Shown in pieces: positions 1 through 5,775 of a stretch of 5,782 nt of DNA. The position numbers were made by a program, and so were the translations under genes. How positions within the stretch are numbered: the stretch's first letter is position 1; every line of letters starts with the position of its first letter. Location of the stretch: positions 1 to 5,782 of the forward strand of contig JALVTA010000161.1 in assembly GCA_027036095.1 (NCBI GenBank), written 5' to 3'. The notes below the pieces were generated by a model. The model was not told where the DNA came from, did not search any database, and was given only the letters and a program-made list of their open reading frames with translations. This DNA comes from Thiotrichales bacterium (GTDB lineage Bacteria > Pseudomonadota > Gammaproteobacteria > Thiomicrospirales > Thiomicrospiraceae).

Positions 1-1175
1 AAGCGCCTCGCCGTCTGGAACAGGCGCATGAGGAACAGGCCGAAGGAGATCTCCTTGATGGGGCGGCCCCAGATGGGTTCGCTGACGGCGCGGAAGGCGG
101 CTTCCAGCTCGTTGACCCGGGTATCCGGCGGCACCCAGCCGGATTCGATGTGCAGCTCGGCCACCTTGAGGTAGTCCTGATTGAAGAAGGCGAGGAAGTT
201 CTCGGCCAGATAGCGCTGGTCCTCCGGCGTGAGGCTGCCCATGATGCCGAAGTCGATGGCGGCGTAACGCCCGTCGGGCAGCACGAAGATGTTGCCCGGG
301 TGCATGTCGGCGTGGAAGAAGTTGTGCTTGAACACCTGGGTGAAGAAGATGATCACCCCGTTGCGGGAGAGGCGTTCCAGATCCACGCCCTGCCGCTTCA
401 GTTCATCAATCTCGCTGATGCGGGTGCCGTAGATGCGTTCCATGGTAAGCACCCGCGGCGTGGTCAGTTCCCAGAACACCCGCGGCACGTAGAGCAGATC
501 GGAGCCTTCCCAGTTGCGCCTGAGCTGGCTGGCATTGGCGCCTTCGCGCATCATGTCCAGCTCGTCATGGAGCGTCTTGTCGAATTCGTGCACCACTTCG
601 ACCGGATGCAGGCGGCGCGCCTCCGGCACCAGGGTTTCCAGCAGCCGGGCCAGGGAGTAGAGAATCTCCAGGTCCTGCTCGATCACCGGCTGGATGTCGG
701 GCCGCACCACCTTGACCACCACATCCATGCCGCTGGAGAGGGTAGCGGCGTGCACCTGGGCGATGGAGGCGGAGGCCATGGGCTTGAGGTCGAATTGGGC
801 GAAGGCCTCATCCAGAGGTTGACCCAGCTCCGCTTCGATGATGGCGCGGGCCCTGTCGGGGTCGAACGGCGGGCAGTCGTCCTGCAGTCTGGCCAGCTCC
901 TGGCCGATGTCATCCGGCAGCAGATCCTTGCGGGTAGAGAGTGCCTGGCCGAACTTGATGAAGATGGGCCCCAGCTGCTCCAGCGCCAGGCGGATGCGTT
1001 CGCCGCGGCTGCCCCGCACCCGTCGGCCCCAGTTCCACGGCAGCAGGCGGTTGAGCGTGAGCAGCCAGCGGTGGCGGCTGTTTTCCAGCAGCAGCCGGTC
1101 GATGCCGTGCAGGGTGAGGGTGCGCTGAATGGTGATCAGTCGGCTCAGCTGGCGCAGGAAGGCGGGCGCGCGCAT
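1..1175 (-). CDS. ubiB: UbiB, ubiquinone biosynthesis regulatory protein kinase-like (partial, C-terminus outside window)
   Basis: UbiB is an atypical kinase/ATPase of the ABC1/ADCK/COQ8 family that supports ubiquinone synthesis, normally anchored in the inner membrane by C-terminal helices. I translated 391 residues from the ATG at 1175; the frame stays open to the window edge, where it reads LFQTARR as in the E. coli protein (about 546 residues), so roughly 150 residues including the membrane segments are missing. Visible motifs in order: KFGQ at residues 74-77 (the family's KxGQ motif), the A-rich loop ASAS at 134-137 in place of a glycine-rich loop, a lysine at 155 in VVVKVVRP, HADMHPGN at 288-295 (catalytic-loop D290 and N295) and metal-binding DFG at 308-310. 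The start follows a good AAGGAG site and overlaps the ubiJ stop by one base (TGATG). It is the last visible gene of the minus-strand operon. The family call is very secure; the biochemical role is family knowledge. Confidence 0.96.
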   Translation of the reverse strand, partial: MRAPAFLRQLSRLITIQRTLTLHGIDRLLLENSRHRWLLTLNRLLPWNWGRRVRGSRGERIRLALEQLGPIFIKFGQALSTRKDLLPDDIGQELARLQDDCPPFDPDRARAIIEAELGQPLDEAFAQFDLKPMASASIAQVHAATLSSGMDVVVKVVRPDIQPVIEQDLEILYSLARLLETLVPEARRLHPVEVVHEFDKTLHDELDMMREGANASQLRRNWEGSDLLYVPRVFWELTTPRVLTMERIYGTRISEIDELKRQGVDLERLSRNGVIIFFTQVFKHNFFHADMHPGNIFVLPDGRYAAIDFGIMGSLTPEDQRYLAENFLAFFNQDYLKVAELHIESGWVPPDTRVNELEAAFRAVSEPIWGRPIKEISFGLFLMRLFQTARR

Positions 1176-1795
1176 CAGGCGTTCTCCTTTTCAAGGCGTG
1201 CGATGCGCTTTTCCAGCCGCTCCACCTGCTCGGCCAGCGCCGCCACCTGCTGGCTGAATACCTCGAAGCTTTCCCGTGTGGGCAGCAGGTTGAGCTCGAA
1301 CTGCAGGTAGTCCTTCAGGCTGGTCTGCAGGGTCTGCCGCAGGTTGTCGCCCAGCTGCTCCAGCGGACGCCGCGCCTGTTCCAGCAGGCTGGCGGGTAAA
1401 AGCCCCAGCCAGCGCTCCACGAAAGCGCCGATGTCGGGCGAGAGACTGCCGAGGCAGTCCAGCAGCCGTTCGGCCAGTGTCGTGTCGCCTTCCAGCGTGG
1501 CGCGTTCTTCGTCCAGCAGCCGCATGCGGGTATCCGGCTGCTTGAGCAGCGGCCACAGCAGGGCATGGGTGCGGATGACCGCATCCGGCGCGCCCTCCAG
1601 CGTGCGGTTCAGGGCGATCTCGCCCGGCTGGATGATGAGGTAGAGGGTCATGCCCAGATCGTCAAAGCTGACCTGCACCGTTTTGCCCACCAGCGGTTGC
1701 AGGCAGGCGCCCTGACGGGCGTCATAGCGCACGGCGGTGTTCAGCAGCGCCTCCAGCGCGGCATCTGCGGCGGCAGGCAGCAGACGGGCGTCCAT
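1175..1795 (-). CDS. ubiJ: UbiJ, SCP2-domain ubiquinone biosynthesis accessory factor
   Basis: UbiJ is a non-enzymatic accessory protein of the aerobic ubiquinone-synthesis complex; its SCP2-type lipid-binding domain is thought to hold the prenylated intermediates, and it pairs with UbiK. This 206-residue product matches the usual length (about 200). The N-terminal part (roughly residues 15-115) has the SCP2-like pattern, with VQVSFDDLGMTLYLIIQPG near 40-58 and a hydrophobic core around AVIRTHALLWPLL. The C-terminus, residues about 176-204, is a clear heptad-like coiled coil (VAALAEQVERLEKRIARLEK), as expected for the part that contacts UbiK. No signal peptide or transmembrane helix is seen. 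The ATG overlaps the ubiE stop by one base and its own TGA overlaps the ubiB ATG by one base, so it is locked between two ubiquinone genes. Sequence conservation in this family is low, so the call rests on length, architecture and position. Confidence 0.9.
   Translation of the reverse strand: MDARLLPAAADAALEALLNTAVRYDARQGACLQPLVGKTVQVSFDDLGMTLYLIIQPGEIALNRTLEGAPDAVIRTHALLWPLLKQPDTRMRLLDEERATLEGDTTLAERLLDCLGSLSPDIGAFVERWLGLLPASLLEQARRPLEQLGDNLRQTLQTSLKDYLQFELNLLPTRESFEVFSQQVAALAEQVERLEKRIARLEKENA
1184..1189 (-). promoter_or_regulatory. Ribosome binding site for ubiB
   Basis: AAGGAG on the minus strand lies inside the last codons of ubiJ, 8 bases before the ubiB ATG at 1175. It supports that start and means ubiB can be initiated independently as well as by coupling through the TGATG stop/start overlap. 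Confidence 0.75.
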
Positions 1796-2544
1796 CAGAA
1801 CACCCAGCCCCGGTGCAGGGCGACGATGCCCTGGTTCATGTTGGTGTATTCGGCTCGATCGAAGCCGGCTTCCAGCATCATGGCCTTCAGGGTCTCCTGA
1901 TCCGGATGGCGGCGGATGGATTCGGCCAGATAGCGGTAGCTGGCTTCGTCATCGGCAATCAGCCGGCCCATGCGCGGCAGAATGTGGAAGGAGTAGAAGT
2001 CGTAGGCCTTGCGCAGCAGCTCGCCTTCCACCTGCGAGAACTCCAGAATGAGCGCCTGCCCGCCCGGTCTGAGCACACGGCGCATCTCCCGCAGGGCGGC
2101 GGCTTTGTCGGTGACGTTGCGCAGGCCGAAGGCGATGGTGACCCGGTCGAAGACGCCGTCGGCAAACGGCAGCTGCTCGGCGTTGGCGATGGTGAAGTCT
2201 ACCCACTGGGCCACGCCGGCGTCCACCAGCCGGCGGCGGCCCACCTGCACCATGTTTTCGTTGATGTCGGCCAGCACCACTTCACCTGTGGGTGCGACAC
2301 GGCGGGCCAGTGCGCGGGCCAGATCACCGGTGCCGCCGGCCAGATCCAGCACGCGCATGCCGGGGCGCACGCCGGCGGTTTCCACGGTGAAGCGCTTCCA
2401 CAGACGGTGGATGCCGAAGGACATGACATCGTTCATCAGGTCGTACTTATCCGCCACCGAGTCGAATACGCCCTTGACGCGGCGCACCTTCTCCTCCCAC
2501 GGCACTTCGGCAAAGCCGAAATCAACGGTCTTCTTTTCGTTCAT
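1795..2544 (-). CDS. ubiE: UbiE, ubiquinone/menaquinone biosynthesis C-methyltransferase
   Basis: UbiE is the SAM-dependent C-methyltransferase that methylates 2-polyprenyl-6-methoxy-1,4-benzoquinol in ubiquinone synthesis and demethylmenaquinol in menaquinone synthesis. The 249-residue product is close to E. coli UbiE (251) and collinear with it. Visible motifs: the family signature YDLMNDVMSFGIHRLWK at 34-50, SAM-binding VLDLAGGTGD at 65-74, the acidic residue of LADINENM (D93) after strand two, NAEQLPF at 121-127, FGLRNVTD at 139-146, the second signature RVLRPGG at 156-162, then SFHILPRMG and SYRYLAESIRRHPDQ. It ends VALHRGWVF, like the E. coli VALHRGYKF. The ATG at 2544 lies 23 bases inside the end of the DUF971 gene, with a modest AAGG site 9 bases upstream. 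Whether it also makes menaquinone depends on other genes not seen here. Confidence 0.98.
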   Translation of the reverse strand: MNEKKTVDFGFAEVPWEEKVRRVKGVFDSVADKYDLMNDVMSFGIHRLWKRFTVETAGVRPGMRVLDLAGGTGDLARALARRVAPTGEVVLADINENMVQVGRRRLVDAGVAQWVDFTIANAEQLPFADGVFDRVTIAFGLRNVTDKAAALREMRRVLRPGGQALILEFSQVEGELLRKAYDFYSFHILPRMGRLIADDEASYRYLAESIRRHPDQETLKAMMLEAGFDRAEYTNMNQGIVALHRGWVF

Positions 2545-2878
2545 GGCCTGCCGCCTTCAGCTGTTTGAGATATTCGTTCCAGTAGTGGCCGTAGTGTCGG
2601 CCCAGCTCGTAGAGCCGCTCCCAGGTGTAGATGCCGGTGTCGTGACCGTCGTCAAAGTGGATTTTAATGCCATAGCTGCCTACCGGGGTCAGCGCGTCGC
2701 AGCCCACATGCTCCTTGTCCACCTGCAGCACGTAGTCTTCCGGCCCGTGGCCCACCACCTCGGCGGACTGGGAGTGCACCCGCAGAAACTCGCAGGTGTA
2801 TTCGAACACCTCGCCGGTATCGAAGGCGACGGTGAGCCTTCTGGCCGCGCGGTCCAGCTCGATGCGGGTGGGGGTCAT
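2522..2878 (-). CDS. DUF971 (gamma-butyrobetaine hydroxylase-like N-terminal domain) protein
   Basis: This small stand-alone DUF971 protein has 118 residues. The domain also occurs at the N-terminus of gamma-butyrobetaine hydroxylases and at the C-terminus of some Mrp/HCF101-type iron-sulfur carriers; the role of the free-standing form is not settled. The best signature is FDDGHDTGIYTWERL at 75-89, preceded by EFLRVHSQSAEVVGHGP (30-46), which replaces the cysteine-rich stretch of some relatives; single C28 and C60 remain. The frame is open further upstream, but I chose the ATG at 2878: it begins MTPTRIEL as expected for the family, has GGGAG 7 bases upstream, and shares a 4-base ATGA with the toxin stop. 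The longer alternative from 2986 would add 36 arginine- and proline-rich residues that overlap the toxin gene out of frame. The gene ends 23 bases inside ubiE, suggesting translational coupling. Confidence 0.92.
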   Translation of the reverse strand: MTPTRIELDRAARRLTVAFDTGEVFEYTCEFLRVHSQSAEVVGHGPEDYVLQVDKEHVGCDALTPVGSYGIKIHFDDGHDTGIYTWERLYELGRHYGHYWNEYLKQLKAAGHERKEDR

Positions 2879-3204
2879 GCGGCCACTCCCAGAAAGACGG
2901 CCAGCAGGCGGGTGATTTCCAGCAGCTGGCTTTCGCTGATGCGGCCGACGGGACCTTCCAGCCGGTCGCGCCGCAGGGTCATGCACTTGTCGATCATCAC
3001 CTGGGACGGCTTCTGCAGTCCGGTACCGTCATCGGCCGGCAGGGCGAAGCGCACCAGCGGGGCCTCCACCAGATGGCTGGTGATGGGCAACACAGTTACG
3101 GAAGGGTGGTGGTCGAACAGGTCCGACTGAATGATCAGGACAGGGCGCGGCTTGCCAAAGTCGCCCGGCAGGGCGGCAATGGCGATGTCTCCGCGGCGGG
3201 TCAC
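2875..3204 (-). CDS. MazF/PemK-family toxin (endoribonuclease) of a type II toxin-antitoxin pair
   Basis: The 109-residue product is of normal length for the MazF/PemK family, whose members are small beta-barrel endoribonucleases that cut mRNA and are neutralised by their cognate antitoxin. Visible family features are RRGDI at 3-7, GKPRPVLIIQSD at 17-28 with the conserved arginine R20, LPITS at 39-43 (the position of the conserved catalytic Thr/Ser of MazF), and KPSQVMIDK at 65-73, followed by VGRIS and a C-terminal helix. Nothing suggests inactivation: no frameshift or missing segment. The start codon is GTG, overlapping the antitoxin stop as GTGA, with GAGGG 6 bases upstream; this is the usual coupled arrangement with the antitoxin first. 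Its stop in turn overlaps the DUF971 start as ATGA. Cleavage specificity cannot be read from sequence. Confidence 0.92.
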   Translation of the reverse strand: MTRRGDIAIAALPGDFGKPRPVLIIQSDLFDHHPSVTVLPITSHLVEAPLVRFALPADDGTGLQKPSQVMIDKCMTLRRDRLEGPVGRISESQLLEITRLLAVFLGVAA

Positions 3205-3410
3205 TGCCAGCCCTCGGTATCAGCAGCCTGTTCCACCCAGTCGATCAGCGCGTTTTCGCGCTCATCGGCGGCAATGCGCTCCGACTGGGCACGGCAACGC
3301 GCACGAAACGCTTCGCTGCGTGTGTCAGGCAGCCACAGCTGCACCAGACGGAAGCCCTGCGCGCGCATTTTTTCCCGGTGGCGGCGCACCCGTTCTGAAG
3401 TGGTGGTCAT
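3201..3410 (-). CDS. MazE-like (DUF3018-type) antitoxin
   Basis: This 69-residue, arginine-rich protein lies directly upstream of a MazF/PemK toxin and overlaps it by 4 bases. The N-terminal half reads RVRRHREKMRAQGFRLVQLWLPDTRSEAF (residues 7-35), which I recognise as the pattern of the DUF3018 'antitoxin MazE family', followed by RCRAQSERIAADE and an acidic, aromatic tail (ALIDWVEQAADTEGWQ) of the kind antitoxins use to wrap and block the toxin. It would bind and neutralise the toxin and probably repress its own promoter; DNA binding is inferred from the basic N-terminal half, not shown. The ATG at 3410 has GGGGA 8 bases upstream. A 41-base AT-richer gap separates it from the hslU stop, the only place in this minus-strand string where a separate promoter would fit. 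Confidence 0.85.
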   Translation of the reverse strand: MTTTSERVRRHREKMRAQGFRLVQLWLPDTRSEAFRARCRAQSERIAADERENALIDWVEQAADTEGWQ

Positions 3411-3418
3411 GATGGCTG

Positions 3419-3423
3419 TCCCC
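3419..3423 (-). promoter_or_regulatory. Ribosome binding site for the antitoxin gene
   Basis: GGGGA on the minus strand ends 8 bases before the antitoxin ATG at 3410. It fixes that start rather than the nearby ATG at 3430, which has no such site and opens only seven codons. Confidence 0.55.
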
Positions 3424-3437
3424 GTTTCATGTAACGG

Positions 3438-3443
3438 ATTGTA
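3438..3443 (-). promoter_or_regulatory. Possible -10 element for the toxin-antitoxin operon
   Basis: TACAAT on the minus strand, one mismatch from consensus, lies in the 41-base gap between the hslU stop and the antitoxin start. A transcript beginning about 7 bases downstream would have a leader of roughly 20 bases including the GGGGA ribosome site. No good -35 hexamer is seen 16-19 bases upstream, within the end of hslU, so the call is weak. A self-regulated promoter is expected for this type of module. Confidence 0.35.
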
Positions 3444-3451
3444 TCACTGAA

Positions 3452-4768
3452 TCACAGGATATACCTGCTCAGGTCCTGGTCCTGCGCCAGTTCGCCCAGA
3501 CGTTCGTCCACATAGTCCGGCGTGATGGTGAAGGTCTCACCGGCATGGGCAGGCGCATCGAAGCTGATCTCTTCCAGCAGCCGCTCCATCACCGTGTGCA
3601 GACGGCGGGCGCCGATGTTTTCGGTGCGTTCGTTGACCTGCCAGGCCACCTCGGCGATACGGCGGATGGCTTCATCGGTGAATTCCAGCGTCACCCCTTC
3701 GGTGGCCAGCAGGGCTTTCGCCTGTTCGGTCAGGTTGGCGCGCGGTTCGGTCAGGATGCGCACGAAGTCGTCCACCGTCAGGCTCTGCAGCTCCACCCGG
3801 ATGGGCAGGCGGCCCTGCAGCTCCGGAATCAGATCGGAAGGCTTGGCCAGATGGAAGGCGCCGGAGGCGATGAACAGGATGTGGTCGGTCTTCACCATGC
3901 CATATTTGGTGGAGACGGTGGAGCCCTCGATCAGCGGCAGCAGGTCACGCTGCACGCCCTCGCGGGAGACGTCACCCTGACGCTCGCCGCTTTTGGCCAC
4001 CTTGTCGATCTCGTCGATGAAAACGATGCCGTTCTGTTCCACCGCTTCCACCGCCTCGGCGCGCAGCTCCTCTTCGTTGACCATGGCGGCGGCCTCTTCA
4101 TCGGTGAGCTGCTTGAGCGCCTGGGCGATGGTCATGCGCCGGGTCTGACGCTTCTGGCGGCCCAGGTTTTCGAACAGGCTCTGCAGCTGCTGGGTCATGT
4201 CCTCCATGCCCGGCGGGCCCATGATCTGCATCTGCGGTGCGACCGCCGCCACGTCGATCTCGATCTCCTTGTCGTCCATCTGGCCGTCGAGAATGCGCTG
4301 GCGGAATTTCTCGCGGGTGGAGGCCATTTCCGCATGGCTCTGGGTTTCGAAGCCGCGCGCCGGCGGCAGCAGGGCGTCGAGAATACGCTCCAGCGCTCGC
4401 TCGCGCGCCTGTTCGCGCACCTTGTCCATGGCCTTTTCCCGCAGCATCTTGACGGCGTTGTCCACCAGATCGCGGATGATGCTGTCCACGTCCCGGCCCA
4501 CATAGCCCACCTCGGTGAACTTGGTGGCTTCCACCTTGATGAAGGGGGCATCGGCCAGCCGGGCCAGCCGGCGGGCGATTTCTGTCTTGCCCACGCCGGT
4601 GGGGCCGATCATGAGAATGTTCTTCGGCGTGACTTCCTGACGCAGGTCATCGGGCAGCCGGCTGCGCCGCCAGCGGTTGCGCAGGGCAATGGCCACGGCA
4701 CGCTTGGCATCCGCCTGGCCGACGATATGTCTGTCCAGTTCCGCAACGATTTCTCTGGGCGTCAGCAT
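3452..4768 (-). CDS. hslU: HslU, ATPase/unfoldase subunit of the HslUV protease
   Basis: HslU is the hexameric AAA+ unfoldase that feeds proteins into the HslV peptidase in the cytoplasm. The product is 438 residues (E. coli 443) and complete. Visible features: N-terminal TPREIVAELDRHIVGQ, Walker A GPTGVGKT at 55-62, the pore-loop GYVG at 88-91, a family-specific insertion (I) domain around 110-232, Walker B GIVFIDEIDK at 247-256, ELQGRLPIRVEL at 316-327 with the likely arginine finger R320, and GARRLHTVMERLLE at 386-399 with the sensor-2 arginine. It ends DLSRYIL; in the family this C-terminal tail docks into HslV, so a partner is probably still encoded somewhere. However, hslV, which normally lies directly upstream, is absent: upstream is the divergent dapF. 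The ATG at 4768 has AAGGA 11 bases before it. A TATAAT about 32 bases upstream is the likely promoter; no convincing heat-shock (sigma-32) promoter is seen. Confidence 0.98.
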   Translation of the reverse strand: MLTPREIVAELDRHIVGQADAKRAVAIALRNRWRRSRLPDDLRQEVTPKNILMIGPTGVGKTEIARRLARLADAPFIKVEATKFTEVGYVGRDVDSIIRDLVDNAVKMLREKAMDKVREQARERALERILDALLPPARGFETQSHAEMASTREKFRQRILDGQMDDKEIEIDVAAVAPQMQIMGPPGMEDMTQQLQSLFENLGRQKRQTRRMTIAQALKQLTDEEAAAMVNEEELRAEAVEAVEQNGIVFIDEIDKVAKSGERQGDVSREGVQRDLLPLIEGSTVSTKYGMVKTDHILFIASGAFHLAKPSDLIPELQGRLPIRVELQSLTVDDFVRILTEPRANLTEQAKALLATEGVTLEFTDEAIRRIAEVAWQVNERTENIGARRLHTVMERLLEEISFDAPAHAGETFTITPDYVDERLGELAQDQDLSRYIL

Positions 4769-4799
4769 GGTGGTCCGTTTCCTTGTGTGAAATGCGCCT

Positions 4800-4805
4800 A
4801 TTATA
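4800..4805 (-). promoter_or_regulatory. -10 element (TATAAT) of the probable hslU promoter
   Basis: A perfect TATAAT on the minus strand would start transcription near 4793, giving an hslU leader of about 25 bases with AAGGA at 4780-4784. The bases 15-18 upstream are GC-rich (for example GCGTCA, GGCGTC) and match the -35 consensus poorly, so the promoter may need an activator or be weak. It forms an inverted repeat with the plus-strand TATAAT at 4836-4841. Confidence 0.55.
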
Positions 4806-4835
4806 GCGGTGGGCGGTCGAATGACGCCGCTGGGC

Positions 4836-4841
4836 TATAAT
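4836..4841 (+). promoter_or_regulatory. -10 element (TATAAT) of the probable dapF promoter
   Basis: A perfect TATAAT on the plus strand would start transcription near 4848, about 90 bases before the dapF ATG. No good -35 is visible at 16-18 bases upstream (CGGTCG, GCGGTC, GGCGGT). Its -35 zone overlaps that of the opposite hslU promoter, so polymerase binding on the two strands may be mutually exclusive. Confidence 0.55.
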
Positions 4842-4863
4842 CGCCGCAAAGGGCGCGCTGGAC

Positions 4864-4899
4864 GGGGCCTCCCCCATTTTTGCAGGCTGCCGCCGCAGC
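4864..4899 (+). other. dapF leader with two small hairpins and a T-run (possible attenuator-like structure)
   Basis: GGGG (4864-4867) can pair with CCCC (4871-4874) across a CCT loop and is followed by CA and TTTTT (4877-4881), a miniature version of an intrinsic terminator. Just downstream GCTGC (4886-4890) pairs with GCAGC (4895-4899) around a four-base loop. The first stem is only four pairs with a very short loop, so real termination is doubtful; no riboswitch consensus (for example lysine) is recognised, and the leader is too short for one. Confidence 0.25.
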
Positions 4900-4929
4900 G
4901 TGCCGCGAACGAACCGGAAAAACACGCAT

Positions 4930-4934
4930 GAGGG
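4930..4934 (+). promoter_or_regulatory. Ribosome binding site for dapF (tight spacing)
   Basis: GAGGG lies only 4 bases before the ATG at 4939, closer than usual. It is nevertheless the only plausible site for the family-expected start; the upstream in-frame GTG at 4900 has no comparable site. Confidence 0.45.
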
Positions 4935-4938
4935 CGCC

Positions 4939-5775
4939 ATGGGGCTGAAATTCGCCAAAATGCACGGTCTGGGCAATGATTTCATGGTGGTGGACGCCAT
5001 CTCGCAGCGGTTCGACCCGACAGCCGAGCGGGTGTGCGCACTGGCGGACCGCCATTTCGGCGTCGGTTTCGATCAGCTTCTGCTGGTGGAGCGGCCGCAG
5101 AGCGAGGCGGCACTGTTCCGCTACCGCATCTTCAACGCGGACGGCTCCGAGGTGGGCAACTGCGGCAATGGCGCCCGCTGCTTCGCCCGTTTCGTCTTTG
5201 ACAGCGGGCTGACCGACCGGCGTGACATTCCCGTGGAAACAGCCGCCGGGCGCATGGTGCTGCACATTGAGGACGACGGCTGGGTGCGGGTGGACATGGG
5301 GGCGCCCCGTTTCGCGCCCGCGGCGCTGCCCATGGATGTGCCCACCGAGCAGGACCGCTACCGGGTGGAGGTGGGGGGCGAAATGGTGGAGGTGGGCGCC
5401 GTGTCGGTGGGCAACCCCCATGCGCTGGTGCGGGTCTCGTCGGTGGAGGCTGCGCCGGTGGAGACGCTTGGCCCGGCACTGGAAAGCCATCCGCTCTTTC
5501 CCGAGCGGGTCAATGTGGGCTTTGCCGAGGTGGTGGACCGCCGCCACGTGCGCCTGCGCGTCTACGAGCGGGGTGCGGGTGAGACGCTGGCCTGCGGCAC
5601 CGGTGCCACGGCGGCGATGGTGATTCTGCGCCGCTGGGGCGAGGTGGACGACACCGTGGAGGTCAGCCTGCCCGGCGGCAGCCTGCGCATTCACTGGTCA
5701 GGCCGGGACGGCGATTCCGTCTGGATGAGCGGCCCGGCGGAATGGGTCTACCGTGGGGAACTGTGCCATGGATGA
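4939..5775 (+). CDS. dapF: DapF, diaminopimelate epimerase
   Basis: DapF is a cofactor-independent epimerase that converts LL- to meso-diaminopimelate, the direct precursor of lysine and a building block of peptidoglycan. The product has 278 residues (family about 274-280) and aligns throughout with E. coli DapF. Visible motifs: FAKMHGLGNDFMVVDA at the N-terminus (5-20), ADRHFGVGFDQLLLVE, FNADGSEVGNCGNGARCFARF with catalytic C75, VSVGNPHALV at 155-164, LGPALESHPLFPERVNVGF, and ERGAGETLACGTGA at 210-223 with the second catalytic cysteine C219. The two cysteines act as the acid/base pair. I chose the ATG at 4939 because the family starts a few residues before KMHGLGND; the in-frame GTG at 4900 would add 13 unconserved residues. 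It is divergent from hslU and followed, with an 8-base overlap, by another gene start, so it probably begins a plus-strand operon. Confidence 0.98.
   Translation: MGLKFAKMHGLGNDFMVVDAISQRFDPTAERVCALADRHFGVGFDQLLLVERPQSEAALFRYRIFNADGSEVGNCGNGARCFARFVFDSGLTDRRDIPVETAAGRMVLHIEDDGWVRVDMGAPRFAPAALPMDVPTEQDRYRVEVGGEMVEVGAVSVGNPHALVRVSSVEAAPVETLGPALESHPLFPERVNVGFAEVVDRRHVRLRVYERGAGETLACGTGATAAMVILRRWGEVDDTVEVSLPGGSLRIHWSGRDGDSVWMSGPAEWVYRGELCHG

Larger units (their letters stand above)
4800..4841. repeat. 8-bp perfect inverted repeat containing both divergent -10 hexamers
   Basis: ATTATAGC at 4800-4807 and its exact reverse complement GCTATAAT at 4834-4841 are separated by 26 GC-rich bases. Each arm contains a TATAAT hexamer pointing outwards. 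The pairing stops exactly at the outer ends (T4799 against C4842), and the 26-base interior is not itself symmetrical. Confidence 0.7.

Noticed and set aside
150..1310. Plus-strand open frame (386 codons) opposite ubiB and the end of ubiJ
   Set aside because: ubiB is unmistakable on the other strand with all its motifs; the antisense product has no family pattern and runs across two real genes.
2009..3130. Plus-strand open frame (373 codons) crossing ubiE, DUF971 and the toxin
   Set aside because: It spans three supported minus-strand genes, and its serine/arginine-rich product looks like a codon-bias shadow.
3407..3430. Seven-codon minus-strand leader (MKRGQPS) whose stop overlaps the antitoxin ATG as ATGA
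   Set aside because: The overlap is neat, but there is no ribosome site before the ATG at 3430, and a frame this short occurs easily by chance.
3443..3455. Repeated ATCAC (3443-3447 and 3451-3455) near the antitoxin start as a possible operator
   Set aside because: Five-base repeats are expected by chance, and the second copy overlaps the hslU stop region; no extended palindrome is present.
3545..4840. Long plus-strand open frame (431 codons) opposite hslU
   Set aside because: It is antisense to a clearly conserved hslU. Its product is rich in His, Leu and Gly with no recognisable domain, the typical mirror of a high-GC gene.
5082..5089. GCTGGTGG, an E. coli Chi-type octamer
   Set aside because: It encodes conserved residues within dapF, and the Chi sequence of this organism is unknown; a single copy carries no weight.
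4801..5694. Minus-strand open frame (297 codons) opposite dapF, in the position where hslV would be expected
   Set aside because: I looked for HslV features such as the N-terminal TT(I/V) active site and found none; the product is His/Ala-rich and antisense to a well-conserved dapF.
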